Source of the DNA: an uncultured Faecalibacterium sp.
Lineage (GTDB): Bacteria > Bacillota > Clostridia > Oscillospirales > Ruminococcaceae
Assembly: GCA_934547065.1 (NCBI GenBank)
Contig: CAKTEF010000001.1
Location: 62,001 to 126,000, forward strand
Reading direction: 5' to 3'
DNA: 64,000 bases
This document shows, one piece after another, positions 51,826 to 59,606 of this stretch (positions are counted from its first letter, which is position 1; every line of letters starts with the position of its first letter). Position numbers and translations under genes: made by a program. The notes beneath the pieces were generated by a model. That model ran no database searches. It saw only the letters and a list, made by a program, of their open reading frames with translations, and had not been told where the DNA came from.

Positions 51826-52808
51826 TTTTTTCGGTCTGCCCACGCACGGACGGCGGAGTAGAGGGCGGCGAAGACAAGCCCGGCCACGGCCCAGATGATC
51901 CAGCTCTTTTCCCAGTTGTCGTTCCAGAGGCTGACAGCGAGGTACACCGCCGTCACAAGGCACCAGTAGGCCCCGGCAAACCAACCGACGCGGCGGTTCG
52001 TCCACTTTTCGCGGACGGTGTATTCCCCCGTTTGCAGCAGCTTATCAAAGCTGCCCCGGGTCATCCCGGCCCGGATGAACAACTGTACTGCACCGGCCAC
52101 AATGGCCAGCAGCAGGCCGACTGCGGCAGCGACCCAGAAGTCTGGTACTCCCAGCATGGCTGTACCCAGGATCGGCACCACGGCCAGCACACAGAGCACC
52201 ACTCCCTGGGTCATGCTGCGGCGGTAGGTGGGCGCATACTCCTGTTTCTGCCGCTCCACGATGCCCTCCACACCATAGGCAAGGGCGATCTGCTCTTTTT
52301 CCAGATATTCAAACGCTTCCAGCCGGATGGCGGCGGGCAGGATGAGAAGCAGCCCCAGCGCCACGAGCACCAGCAGAAGAACGGCGCCGAGCCCTGCCAT
52401 CCGTTCTTCGCTGGGTGTACCATCGCTCCATGCGCCCAGAACAAGCAGCGGGATGGGGCTGAGGATGCACAAGCCCACACCCGCCGCCAACTTCCCACAC
52501 CCGGCCTGTACGGTGGCGAGGTACTCGTTCGCCTCGTTCAGCGAGATGGTGCGGCTCGGCTCGGCGCTCTGCTCCTCCTGCGGCACCGGAACTGCGGCAT
52601 CGGGCTGTTCCAGCTCATCCTTTAATAAGTAGTCGGTCGTTACCTCAAACAGAGCACTCAGCTTCAGAATTTTATCCAAGTCCGGGATGGATGCCCCGCT
52701 CTCCCATTTGGAGACCGCCTGACGCGAGACATTCAGCTGATTGGCCAGTTCCTCCTGACTCCAGCCTGTCTGGCGGCGGAGAAGGGCAATTTTTTCTGCT
52801 AAGATCAT
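51819..52808 (-). CDS. XRE-family regulator with membrane domain
   Basis: The 329-residue protein has an N-terminal HTH (LRRQTGWSQEELANQLNVSRQAVSKWESG, cited in part; about 1-65) and a C-terminal domain with six hydrophobic segments. This is a class of membrane-linked regulators of unknown signal. Its stop lies 7 nt inside yafQ (convergent). Two 13-bp palindromes upstream are candidate self-operators. Confidence 0.86.
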   Translation of the reverse strand: MILAEKIALLRRQTGWSQEELANQLNVSRQAVSKWESGASIPDLDKILKLSALFEVTTDYLLKDELEQPDAAVPVPQEEQSAEPSRTISLNEANEYLATVQAGCGKLAAGVGLCILSPIPLLVLGAWSDGTPSEERMAGLGAVLLLVLVALGLLLILPAAIRLEAFEYLEKEQIALAYGVEGIVERQKQEYAPTYRRSMTQGVVLCVLAVVPILGTAMLGVPDFWVAAAVGLLLAIVAGAVQLFIRAGMTRGSFDKLLQTGEYTVREKWTNRRVGWFAGAYWCLVTAVYLAVSLWNDNWEKSWIIWAVAGLVFAALYSAVRAWADRKNQ

Positions 52809-52896
52809 AGTGTTCTCTTTTCTGCCGCAGGGCGGCGTATCAATGGATTCCGGCGGACGTCCTCTATGCTGTTATCATAGCAGATTTTCCAGTTGA

Positions 52897-52937
52897 CAAC
52901 CACCAATTGCGGCTTGAAATTTGTCAACCAGCGGTTG
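52897..52937 (-). promoter_or_regulatory. Paired operators of the XRE gene
   Basis: CAACCACCAATTG (52897-52909) and CAACCAGCGGTTG (52925-52937), 28 bp apart center to center. Together with a GTTGACAA/TTGTCAAC inverted repeat they cover the upstream region. Confidence 0.5.
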
Positions 52938-53007
52938 CAGCCACGCAAAAACCGCCTGCACCCAGCACAATCGCATGGGCACAGGCGGTTTTTGTTTCTA
53001 CGATTTG

Positions 53008-54069
53008 TTATTTCAGCAGGTTATTATCCGTAAAGTAATCAATCTTCATGGCCTTGCGGACATCGGCGAGGGTGGCGGCGGCAGTCTTTTCGGCGTAGGC
53101 GCTGCCTTCTTTCAGAATCTCCACCACTTCGGGCAGGCGCTGCTCCCATTCCTTGCGGCGGGTACGGATGGGTTCCAGCTCCGTCTGCATGACATTGTTC
53201 AGGAACTTTTTCACCTTCACGTCGCCCAGGCCACCGCGCTGATAGTGTGCCTTCAGCTCGTCGAGGTTCTGGTACTCGGGCAGGAACTCGGCAAAGTGCT
53301 CCGGGCGGCTGAACGCGTCCAGATAGATGAACACGGGGTTGCCCTCCACCTTGCCGGGATCCTGCACGCGCAGGTGGTTGGGGTCGGTGTACATGGACAT
53401 GATCTTCTTCTTGATCTCCTCCGGCTCATCGGACAGATAGATGCAGTTGCCCAGGCTCTTGCTCATCTTGGCCTTGCCGTCGATGCCGGGCAGGCGCAGG
53501 CAGGCGGCGTTCTGGGGCAGAACGATCTCCGGCTCCACCAGCGTTTCGCCGTAGACGGCGTTGAACTTGTGTACGATCTCGCAGCACTGCTCGATCATCG
53601 GGCGCTGATCCTCGCCTGCGGGCACTGTGGTGGCCTTGAACGCGGTGATATCGGCCGCCTGGCTGATGGGATAGGTGAAGAAGCCCACGGGGATGCTCGT
53701 CTCAAAGTTCTTCTGCTGGATCTCGGCCTTGACGGTGGGGTTGCGCTGCAGGCGGCTCACCGTGACCAGATTCATATAATAGAAGCTCAGCTCCGTCAGC
53801 TGGGGCACCATGGACTGGATGAAGATGTGGGCCTTGGCGGGGTCAACGCCCACGGCCAGGTAATCCAGAGCCACCTGCAGGATGTTCTGGCGCACCTTTT
53901 CCGGGTTGTCGGCGTTATCGGTCAGGGCCTGGGCATCCGCGATCATGATATAGATCTCGTCGAACTTGCCGGAGTTCTGCAGGCGGACGCGCTCTTTCAG
54001 GGAGCCGACATAGTGGCCAACGTGCAGGCGGCCGGTGGGGCGGTCGCCGGTCAGAATGATCTGTTTCAT
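53008..54069 (-). CDS. trpS: Tryptophanyl-tRNA synthetase
   Basis: The 353-residue class I enzyme has the HIGH-type motif [11 protein letters not shown] near residue 12 and the KMSKS loop [10 protein letters not shown] near 203. Family landmarks [15 protein letters not shown] and [13 protein letters not shown] are present. It carries a strong promoter of its own and a leader of 190 nt. GGAG lies just upstream of the ATG. Confidence 0.97.
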   Translation of the reverse strand: MKQIILTGDRPTGRLHVGHYVGSLKERVRLQNSGKFDEIYIMIADAQALTDNADNPEKVRQNILQVALDYLAVGVDPAKAHIFIQSMVPQLTELSFYYMNLVTVSRLQRNPTVKAEIQQKNFETSIPVGFFTYPISQAADITAFKATTVPAGEDQRPMIEQCCEIVHKFNAVYGETLVEPEIVLPQNAACLRLPGIDGKAKMSKSLGNCIYLSDEPEEIKKKIMSMYTDPNHLRVQDPGKVEGNPVFIYLDAFSRPEHFAEFLPEYQNLDELKAHYQRGGLGDVKVKKFLNNVMQTELEPIRTRRKEWEQRLPEVVEILKEGSAYAEKTAAATLADVRKAMKIDYFTDNNLLK

Positions 54070-54249
54070 TGTTATGATTCTCCTTTTCGGTCAGGTTTGC
54101 CTTTGTACAACCTCTCCGTCACAGCTTCGCTGTGCCACCTCCCCTAGTAGGGGAGGCTCTGGCGTATCCATGCAGTTTCTGGCTCTGCCAAAAGCTCTAT
54201 CATCGGTGGAGCTGGATGCCGTCAGGCTGCCTGAGAGATTTTCACTTTG
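54070..54249 (-). promoter_or_regulatory. Leader of trpS, unassigned
   Basis: The transcribed leader starts with GTGAAAATCTCTCAGG, has a TCAGG-CAG-CCTGA hairpin and a weak AGCTC/GAGCT stem, then repeat unit 4 in antisense. No T-box or known riboswitch core is visible. Confidence 0.35.
54109..54163 (+). repeat. Two-hairpin dispersed repeat, unit 4
   Basis: Hairpin 1 ACAGC-TTCG-GCTGT and hairpin 2 CCTCCCCTA-GTA-GGGGAGG. It lies inside the leader of trpS, antisense to it. Confidence 0.75.
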
Positions 54250-54254
54250 AAATA

Positions 54255-54283
54255 AGTATATCCCCCGCTGCTTTTTCTGTCAA
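54255..54283 (-). promoter_or_regulatory. Promoter of trpS
   Basis: On the minus strand, TTGACA (54283-54278), 17-nt spacer and TATACT (54260-54255): a consensus-like promoter. Confidence 0.75.
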
Positions 54284-54298
54284 CAAAAGCGCACAACA

Positions 54299-54333
54299 AA
54301 AGAAAAAAGCGATGGAAAACTTCCATCGCTTTG
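54299..54333 (-). terminator. Terminator after the tRNA pair
   Basis: On the minus strand, AAAGCGATGGAA, loop GTT, TTCCATCGCTTTTTTC. Confidence 0.85.
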
Positions 54334-54334
54334 C

Positions 54335-54411
54335 TGGCGCCTCTTGCCTGACTCGAACAGGCGACACCCTGATTAACAGTCAGGTGCTCTAACCGACTGA
54401 GCTAAAGAGGC
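54335..54411 (-). tRNA. tRNA-Asn (anticodon GTT)
   Basis: A full cloverleaf with acceptor GCCTCTT/AAGAGGC, anticodon stem CCTGA-CTGTTAA-TCAGG, T-arm with GTTCGAG, discriminator G and encoded CCA (77 nt). Confidence 0.95.
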
Positions 54412-54452
54412 ATCTATATAAAACGGCGCGTGGCCGTTTTACTACTATAAAA

Positions 54453-54527
54453 TGGTGACCCGTACCGGAATCGAACCGATGTTAAAGGCGTGAGAGGCCT
54501 CTGTCTTAACCGCTTGACCAACGGGCC
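54453..54527 (-). tRNA. tRNA-Glu (anticodon CTC)
   Basis: Acceptor GGCCCGT/ACGGGTC, anticodon loop CTCTCAC (CTC, reads GAG), T-arm GTTCGAT, discriminator A and encoded CCA (75 nt). It lies upstream of tRNA-Asn in the same unit. Confidence 0.93.
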
Positions 54528-54820
54528 ATACGTCCATTTTGCATCGGGCGTTCGCTCCCGACTCGATTATTTTAGCATAGCAGTCGTACTTTGTCAACAG
54601 GAAATTTCAAGTTTTTCAAAAATTCTTTTGCCCCTCTTTTTCCTGCCCCAAACAGCCGTCCGGCGCTCCGTGATCGACAAAACAGGATCAAAGTTGTGTT
54701 TTCCCGGGCTTTTCTTCATTTTGTTTGTCCTGACTTACCCGCTTTCTTATAAAATCGTTTCAAGCGGCAAAGATCCTGAGTGAAATTTGTTAATTTTTTC
54801 GAAAAGTCCGCTTCTCTTGG

Positions 54821-54848
54821 TTGATTTTGGAACGGTTTTATGTATAAT
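54821..54848 (+). promoter_or_regulatory. Promoter of pckA
   Basis: TTGATT (54821-54826), 16-nt spacer and TATAAT (54843-54848). The stretch from 54528 to 54820 has no gene that I can support; it is AT-rich. Confidence 0.65.
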
Positions 54849-54966
54849 GGTATGCAGGAGAATACGCATCTGTATTTCTTCATCGCCCCGCATTGCCCTG
54901 AATGGCAGAGGGTGTACTGAGCGAGATCAGAGAAATGATCTGAACGAAAGAAGAGGTATAAGTATC

Positions 54967-56571
54967 ATGGCAAAGGTAGATCTGAGCAAGTATGGTATCA
55001 CCGGCACGACTGAAGTCGTGTATAACCCCTCTTACGAGCAGCTGTTCGAGGAGGAGACCAAGCCCGGTCTGGAAGGCTACGAAAAGGGCCAGGTCAGCGA
55101 GCTGGGTGCTGTGAACGTGATGACCGGCATTTACACCGGCCGTTCCCCCAAGGATAAGTTCATCGTCATGGATGAGAACTCCAAGGACACCGTGTGGTGG
55201 ACCAGCGACGAGTACAAGAACGACAACCACCCTGCTTCTCAGGAAGCATGGAAGGCCGTGAAGGACATCGCCATCAAGGAGCTGTCCAACAAGCGCCTGT
55301 ACGTTGTGGATGCTTTCTGCGGTGCCAACAAGGACACCCGCATGGCCATCCGCTTTGTCATGGAAGTTGCATGGCAGGCACACTTTGTCACCAACATGTT
55401 CATCAAGCCCACCGCTGAGGAGCTGGAGAACTTTGAGCCTGATTTCGTTGTTTACAACGCTTCCAAGGCCAAGGTCGAGAACTACAAGGAGCTGGGCCTG
55501 AACTCCGAGACTGCTGTTATGTTCAACATCACCAGCAAGGAGCAGGTCATCGTCAACACCTGGTACGGCGGCGAGATGAAGAAGGGCATGTTCTCCATGA
55601 TGAACTACTTCCTGCCGCTGAAGGGCATGGCTTCCATGCACTGCTCCGCCAACACCGACATGAACGGCGAGAACACCGCCATCTTCTTCGGCCTGTCCGG
55701 CACCGGCAAGACCACCCTGTCCACCGACCCCAAGCGCCTGCTGATCGGCGACGACGAGCACGGCTGGGACGACAACGGCGTGTTCAACTTTGAGGGCGGC
55801 TGCTACGCAAAGGTCATCAACCTGGACAAGGACTCTGAGCCCGATATCTACAACGCTATCAAGCGCAACGCTCTGCTGGAGAACGTCACCCTGGATGCTG
55901 AGGGCCACATCGACTTCGCGGACAAGTCCGTCACCGAGAACACCCGTGTGTCCTACCCCATCAACCACATCCAGAACATCGTGCGCCCCATCTCCTCTGC
56001 ACCGGCTGCCAAGAACGTCATCTTCCTGTCTGCTGACGCATTCGGCGTGCTGCCCCCGGTCTCCATCCTGACCCCGGAGCAGACCCAGTACTACTTCCTG
56101 TCCGGCTTTACCGCAAAGCTGGCCGGCACCGAGCGCGGCATCACCGAGCCCACCCCCACCTTCTCCGCCTGCTTCGGCCAGGCTTTCCTGGAGCTGCACC
56201 CCACCAAGTACGCTGAGGAGCTGGTCAAGAAGATGCAGGCCAGCGGCGCAAAGGCTTATCTGGTCAACACCGGCTGGAACGGCACCGGCAAGCGCATCTC
56301 CATCAAGGATACCCGCGGCATCATCGACGCGATCCTGAGCGGTGCCATCAACGAGGCTCCCACCAAGAAGATCCCCTACTTCGATTTCGAGGTTCCCACC
56401 GAGCTGCCCGGCGTTGATCCCGCCATCCTGGATCCCCGCGACACCTACGCAGATGCCGCACAGTGGGAGGAGAAGGCAAAGGATCTGGCCGGCCGCTTCG
56501 TCAAGAACTTTGCAAAGTACGAGGGCAACGAGCACGGCAAGGCTCTGGTCTCCGCCGGCCCCCAGCTGTAA
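54967..56571 (+). CDS. pckA: Phosphoenolpyruvate carboxykinase (ATP)
   Basis: The 534-residue protein has [14 protein letters not shown] near residue 57, the kinase-1a loop [13 protein letters not shown] near 240, [10 protein letters not shown] with the metal-binding Asp nearby and [10 protein letters not shown]. It interconverts oxaloacetate and PEP with ATP/ADP. In fermenting gut bacteria it often runs as PEP carboxylation toward C4 acids; the direction here is unproven. The gene has its own promoter and terminator. The codons are strongly biased, as in highly expressed genes. Confidence 0.97.
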   Translation: MAKVDLSKYGITGTTEVVYNPSYEQLFEEETKPGLEGYEKGQVSELGAVNVMTGIYTGRSPKDKFIVMDENSKDTVWWTSDEYKNDNHPASQEAWKAVKDIAIKELSNKRLYVVDAFCGANKDTRMAIRFVMEVAWQAHFVTNMFIKPTAEELENFEPDFVVYNASKAKVENYKELGLNSETAVMFNITSKEQVIVNTWYGGEMKKGMFSMMNYFLPLKGMASMHCSANTDMNGENTAIFFGLSGTGKTTLSTDPKRLLIGDDEHGWDDNGVFNFEGGCYAKVINLDKDSEPDIYNAIKRNALLENVTLDAEGHIDFADKSVTENTRVSYPINHIQNIVRPISSAPAAKNVIFLSADAFGVLPPVSILTPEQTQYYFLSGFTAKLAGTERGITEPTPTFSACFGQAFLELHPTKYAEELVKKMQASGAKAYLVNTGWNGTGKRISIKDTRGIIDAILSGAINEAPTKKIPYFDFEVPTELPGVDPAILDPRDTYADAAQWEEKAKDLAGRFVKNFAKYEGNEHGKALVSAGPQL

Positions 56572-56611
56572 GCTGAACCCAGCATTTTTCTTCTGAACTC
56601 CATATAAACAG

Positions 56612-56656
56612 CACCCCGCGGCCTGTTCATTGACCGAACAGGCCGCGGGGTGTTTG
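56612..56656 (+). terminator. Terminator after pckA
   Basis: CACCCCGCGGCCTGTTC and GAACAGGCCGCGGGGTG, a 17-bp stem followed by TTTGTATTG. Confidence 0.85.
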
Positions 56657-56796
56657 TATTGTATTTTGTTTTGAACGCACTCACTCTGTTGGCTACGGTC
56701 ATCATCGGTGTCATTCAGGTGACATGGATGATCTCCAAAGATGTCTTTCGGAACAGACCCCGCGCAAAACATTATTCTCACGACAAAAAAGATTGA
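56650..56796 (+). CDS. Small hydrophobic protein, candidate type I toxin
   Basis: This 48-codon frame starts with GTG and encodes one TM helix (LNALTLLATVIIGVIQVTWM) and a basic tail (FRNRPRAKHYSHDKKD). Its stop codon lies in the left arm of a terminator hairpin. The start is weak, and the frame overlaps the pckA terminator, so a later start is possible. The TM plus charged-tail layout resembles holin-like or TxpA-type toxins. The convergent antisense unit supports this reading. Confidence 0.45.
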   Translation: MFVLYFVLNALTLLATVIIGVIQVTWMISKDVFRNRPRAKHYSHDKKD

Positions 56797-56833
56797 CCGC
56801 CCCCGTCTTCCCAAACCGAGCGGTCAATCTTTT
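56785..56833. terminator. Bidirectional terminator of the small locus
   Basis: AAAAAAGATTGACCGC and GCGGTCAATCTTTTT; the toxin stop codon lies in the left arm. Confidence 0.8.
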
Positions 56834-56982
56834 TGATCGGATACCGGTAAGGAGCTGACTCCATTTCACAGCCAGTGCCTTTCCTTTGATTTTATAGCAA
56901 TTCAACTTTTTAATGCAACAGCAACAGCGTTGAATTGCATATCGCAAAGATGCTGTTTGGATGTTGCACTCATTTCTTGACT
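56785..56982 (-). ncRNA. Candidate antisense RNA to the small hydrophobic ORF
   Basis: A consensus-like promoter (TTGACA at 57017-57012, 17 nt, TATACT at 56994-56989) would start transcription near 56982, with a second possible promoter at 56918-56891 (TTGCAT-16-TATAAA). The transcript would end at the bidirectional hairpin 56785-56833 that also ends the toxin ORF, so the 3' ends overlap. It contains a short frame starting MSATSKQHLCD, whose meaning is unclear. Confidence 0.45.
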
Positions 56983-57028
56983 TGCGATAGTATAGTAGCA
57001 CCTTGGCTTTTTGTCAAGGTGCTGCTTT

Positions 57029-58546
57029 TTATTTTGCCGCCTCGAACTCGGCTTCGATCTCGGCCGACGGAGCGGGAGTGACCAGGCTGACCACCACGCA
57101 CACCAGCAGCGAGACAAGGAAGGCGGGCAGCAGCTCATAGATGCCGAACACGCCGCCCAGCGGGCTGACAAGGTACTTCCATACAAAGACCATCAGACCG
57201 CCGCACAGCATCCCGGCCAGTGCGCCCTGCCAGTTGCAGCGCTTCCAGAACAGGGCACACAGCACCACCGCGCCGAACGCGCCGCCAAAGCCCGCCCAGG
57301 CAAAGCTGACGATGCCGAACACGCTGGAATCCGGGTCACGGGCCAGCACCATGCCCACCACACTGACGCAGATGATGGTCAGGCGGGCGGCAAACAGGCT
57401 CTGCTTCTCGCTGAGCTTGAGGTGTGCGAACTCCTGCAGGATGTTCTGCGACACGCTGGAGGCCGCTGCAAGCATCTGGCTGTCCGCTGTGGACATGGTC
57501 GCGGCCAGGATGCCGGCCAGGATCAGGCCCGCCAGAATGGCCGCCAGAACGCCGTGCTGGCTGATCAGGCTGGCAATGCGGACAATGATCGTCTCACTGG
57601 ACGAACCGCTCAGGTATTCCAGCACACCGGCTTTGCTCATGCCAAGGCCTACCATGCCTATGACGACGGAAGCCGTCATGGCAATGACCACCCAGACGCT
57701 GGCAATGCGGCGGCTGAGCACCAGCTTCTTTTCGTCCTCAATGGCCATAAAGCGGAGCAGGATGTGGGGCATTCCAAAGTAGCCCAGGCCCCAGGCCATG
57801 GTGGAGACGATGTCCAGCAGGCTGTACGAGGTAGCCGTGCCGTCGGCGGCGTTGTAGCTGGCTGTCATGGTCAGGTAGCCGGAAAGGCTCTGGGCGTTCT
57901 CCACCACAGCGCCCCAGCCGCCTGCCGCGCCGATGCCGTAGACCAGAACCGCCACCAGTGCCAGCGACATGACGATGGACTGGATCAGGTCGGTGGTGGT
58001 CACGGCGCGGAAGCCGCCCAGGATGGTGTAGCCCACGATGACCAGGGCCGAAACCAGCATGGCCGCCATGTAATCCACGCCGAACAGGCTGTGGAACAGC
58101 TTGCCGCAGGCCGCGAAGCCCGAAGCCGTGTAGGGCACAAAAAACACAATGATGATCACCGCCCCCAGCGCGTTGAGCAGGTTGCGCTGATCGTGGAAGC
58201 GGAGCGAAAGGAACTGCGGCACCGTGATGGCATCCAGATTGGCCGAGTAGCGCCGCAGCCGCCGCGCCACGATGAGCCAGTTCAGCCAGGTGCCCAATGC
58301 CAGGCCGATGGCCGTCCACCCCGGCGAGGCGATGCCGGTCAGGTAGGCAAGGCCCGGCATCCCCATCAGCAGCCAGCTGGACATATCGCTGGCTTCGGCG
58401 CTCATGGCCGTGACCAGCGGACCCATCTTGCGGCCGCCCAGGTAGAAGTCGGTGCTGTCGTTGTTGGATTTGCTGTATGCAAACCCCACGAACAGCATCG
58501 CCGCCAGATAAACGACGATGGTTACAATGATACATACGTTGCTCAT
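57029..58546 (-). CDS. Sodium/solute symporter (PutP-like)
   Basis: The 505-residue protein has about twelve TM segments and the SSS family features: FYLGGRKMGPLVTAMSAEASDMSSWLLMG near 40 (ligand and Na+ residues), PQFLSLRFHDQRNLL and a central NILQEFAHL region. It is closest to the proline/Na+ group. The start at 58546 is set by GAGGGGGAAAG and by the family N-terminus; the longer frame adds 13 residues. A promoter TTGCAC-18-TAAAAT lies upstream. Confidence 0.9.
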   Translation of the reverse strand: MSNVCIIVTIVVYLAAMLFVGFAYSKSNNDSTDFYLGGRKMGPLVTAMSAEASDMSSWLLMGMPGLAYLTGIASPGWTAIGLALGTWLNWLIVARRLRRYSANLDAITVPQFLSLRFHDQRNLLNALGAVIIIVFFVPYTASGFAACGKLFHSLFGVDYMAAMLVSALVIVGYTILGGFRAVTTTDLIQSIVMSLALVAVLVYGIGAAGGWGAVVENAQSLSGYLTMTASYNAADGTATSYSLLDIVSTMAWGLGYFGMPHILLRFMAIEDEKKLVLSRRIASVWVVIAMTASVVIGMVGLGMSKAGVLEYLSGSSSETIIVRIASLISQHGVLAAILAGLILAGILAATMSTADSQMLAAASSVSQNILQEFAHLKLSEKQSLFAARLTIICVSVVGMVLARDPDSSVFGIVSFAWAGFGGAFGAVVLCALFWKRCNWQGALAGMLCGGLMVFVWKYLVSPLGGVFGIYELLPAFLVSLLVCVVVSLVTPAPSAEIEAEFEAAK

Positions 58547-58728
58547 ACAACTTTCCCCCTCTCTTTCCCATGGAAAGAACAGCACGATTTTACCACACTA
58601 AAGTAGCAAAGTGCAAGAAAGATGAAAAGAATTCAACTTTTCGCCGCTGTACCATGCTCCGTATCTATCACAGCCGCCTGATTTTTGTACTCGCTCTCTG
58701 CGAAATGACGGATTCCTGGTTCCAAACA

Positions 58729-59238
58729 TCATCCATGCAGCCGCCGAATCACCTTAAAGGCTACTTCATGTTCTGTTGTCAGCGGCTTTTTCAGGGCAAA
58801 GAAAACAACGCCGCTGGTCGGGCAGGGGATCTCTGCTTCCACCTCTGCCGTGAACGGGTCAAGGATCACGCCCAGCTTCTGACCATACTCCACTTCCTGT
58901 CCCGGCTCCACAAAACGGCGGAAAATGCCGCCCGCCGGGGTAAGCACATTGGCCATCTCATTTTCCTGCACAACAGACGACAGATACCCACTGTGGCAGT
59001 TATAACGCAATAATCCGACCCGGCTGAGGTAGCGCAGCACAGCAACCACCGCTTCCTGCGCGCTCTGCTCGTCAATTTCATCCGTCTCTTTGGTGTAAAC
59101 GCTGAACGCGTTCGTTTCCCAGACCTGCCAGTTGTAGTTCAGCGTCGTCGTATCAATGGGTTCCGGTTTGCGCATGACCACATAACGCGCCAGTTGGTCA
59201 TTGATGGTCTGCTGATGCTGTACCAATTGGTCCATAGA
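58729..59238 (-). CDS. Orphan C-terminal domain of an AstE/AspA-like metallopeptidase
   Basis: The 169-residue product matches only the C-terminal part of M14-type succinylglutamate desuccinylase/aspartoacylase proteins: NYNWQVWETNAFSVYTKET near residue 33, LRYLSRVGLLRYNCH and the beta-barrel end with PGQEVEYGQKLGVILDPF and VFFALKKPLT. The zinc-binding HxxE and His of the enzyme domain are absent. It has its own GAGGGG site and ATG, so it may be a stand-alone remnant. Confidence 0.68.
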   Translation of the reverse strand, partial: SMDQLVQHQQTINDQLARYVVMRKPEPIDTTTLNYNWQVWETNAFSVYTKETDEIDEQSAQEAVVAVLRYLSRVGLLRYNCHSGYLSSVVQENEMANVLTPAGGIFRRFVEPGQEVEYGQKLGVILDPFTAEVEAEIPCPTSGVVFFALKKPLTTEHEVAFKVIRRLHG

Positions 59239-59329
59239 TTTCCCCTCTTTGATCTTGGATTTTTCTGCATCCGGGCCTCCGCCAGCCTTTCCCCTCCTGG
59301 TCTCTCCGTCCCGCAGATACAAAAAGCAC

Positions 59330-59368
59330 AAGGCGGCGTGGTCTTCTATGGGCCACGCCGCCTTGTGC
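59330..59368. terminator. Strong palindrome upstream of the orphan domain gene
   Basis: CACAAGGCGGCGTGG and CCACGCCGCCTTGTG, a 15-bp stem. No T run follows, so it could be a regulatory or repeat hairpin. Confidence 0.45.
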
Positions 59369-59499
59369 TGGTTCTATTATAAAAAGACAAAAACCGCTTG
59401 TCAACGATTTCAAACGGAAAATCCGCGTTTTTGCAAAATTCGGGCAGAGCTGTCAAGTCATTCTGCCCTGCTCCCCACACTTTTTGTGGAAATTGGCTC

Positions 59500-59528
59500 T
59501 TGTGGAAACCGGACAAACACGATAGAAT
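59500..59528 (+). promoter_or_regulatory. Promoter of alsS
   Basis: TTGTGG (59500-59505), 17-nt spacer and TAGAAT (59523-59528). Confidence 0.5.
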
Positions 59529-59540
59529 AGTGTCTGCAAA

Positions 59541-59577
59541 GGCAGTGCAGCCCCAACGGGCTGCGCCGCCTTTTTTC
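59541..59577 (+). terminator. Leader terminator (attenuator) of alsS
   Basis: GGCAGTGCAGCCC, loop CAAC, GGGCTGCGCCGCC followed by TTTTTTCTTTTT, only a few nt after the predicted transcript start and before the alsS start. Confidence 0.7.
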
Positions 59578-59606
59578 TTTTTGAACTGATAGGAGTAATT
59601 GTAAAA

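Noticed and set aside
54150..54250. Glycine riboswitch in front of trpS, suggested by CTCTCAGGCA
   Set aside because: The CCGAAGG core and P1 are missing, and the motif lies only about 20 nt after the promoter.
59239..59368. A frameshifted N-terminal half of the AstE/AspA-like gene upstream of 59238
   Set aside because: No metallopeptidase motif in any frame; the space holds a palindrome and then the alsS promoter region.
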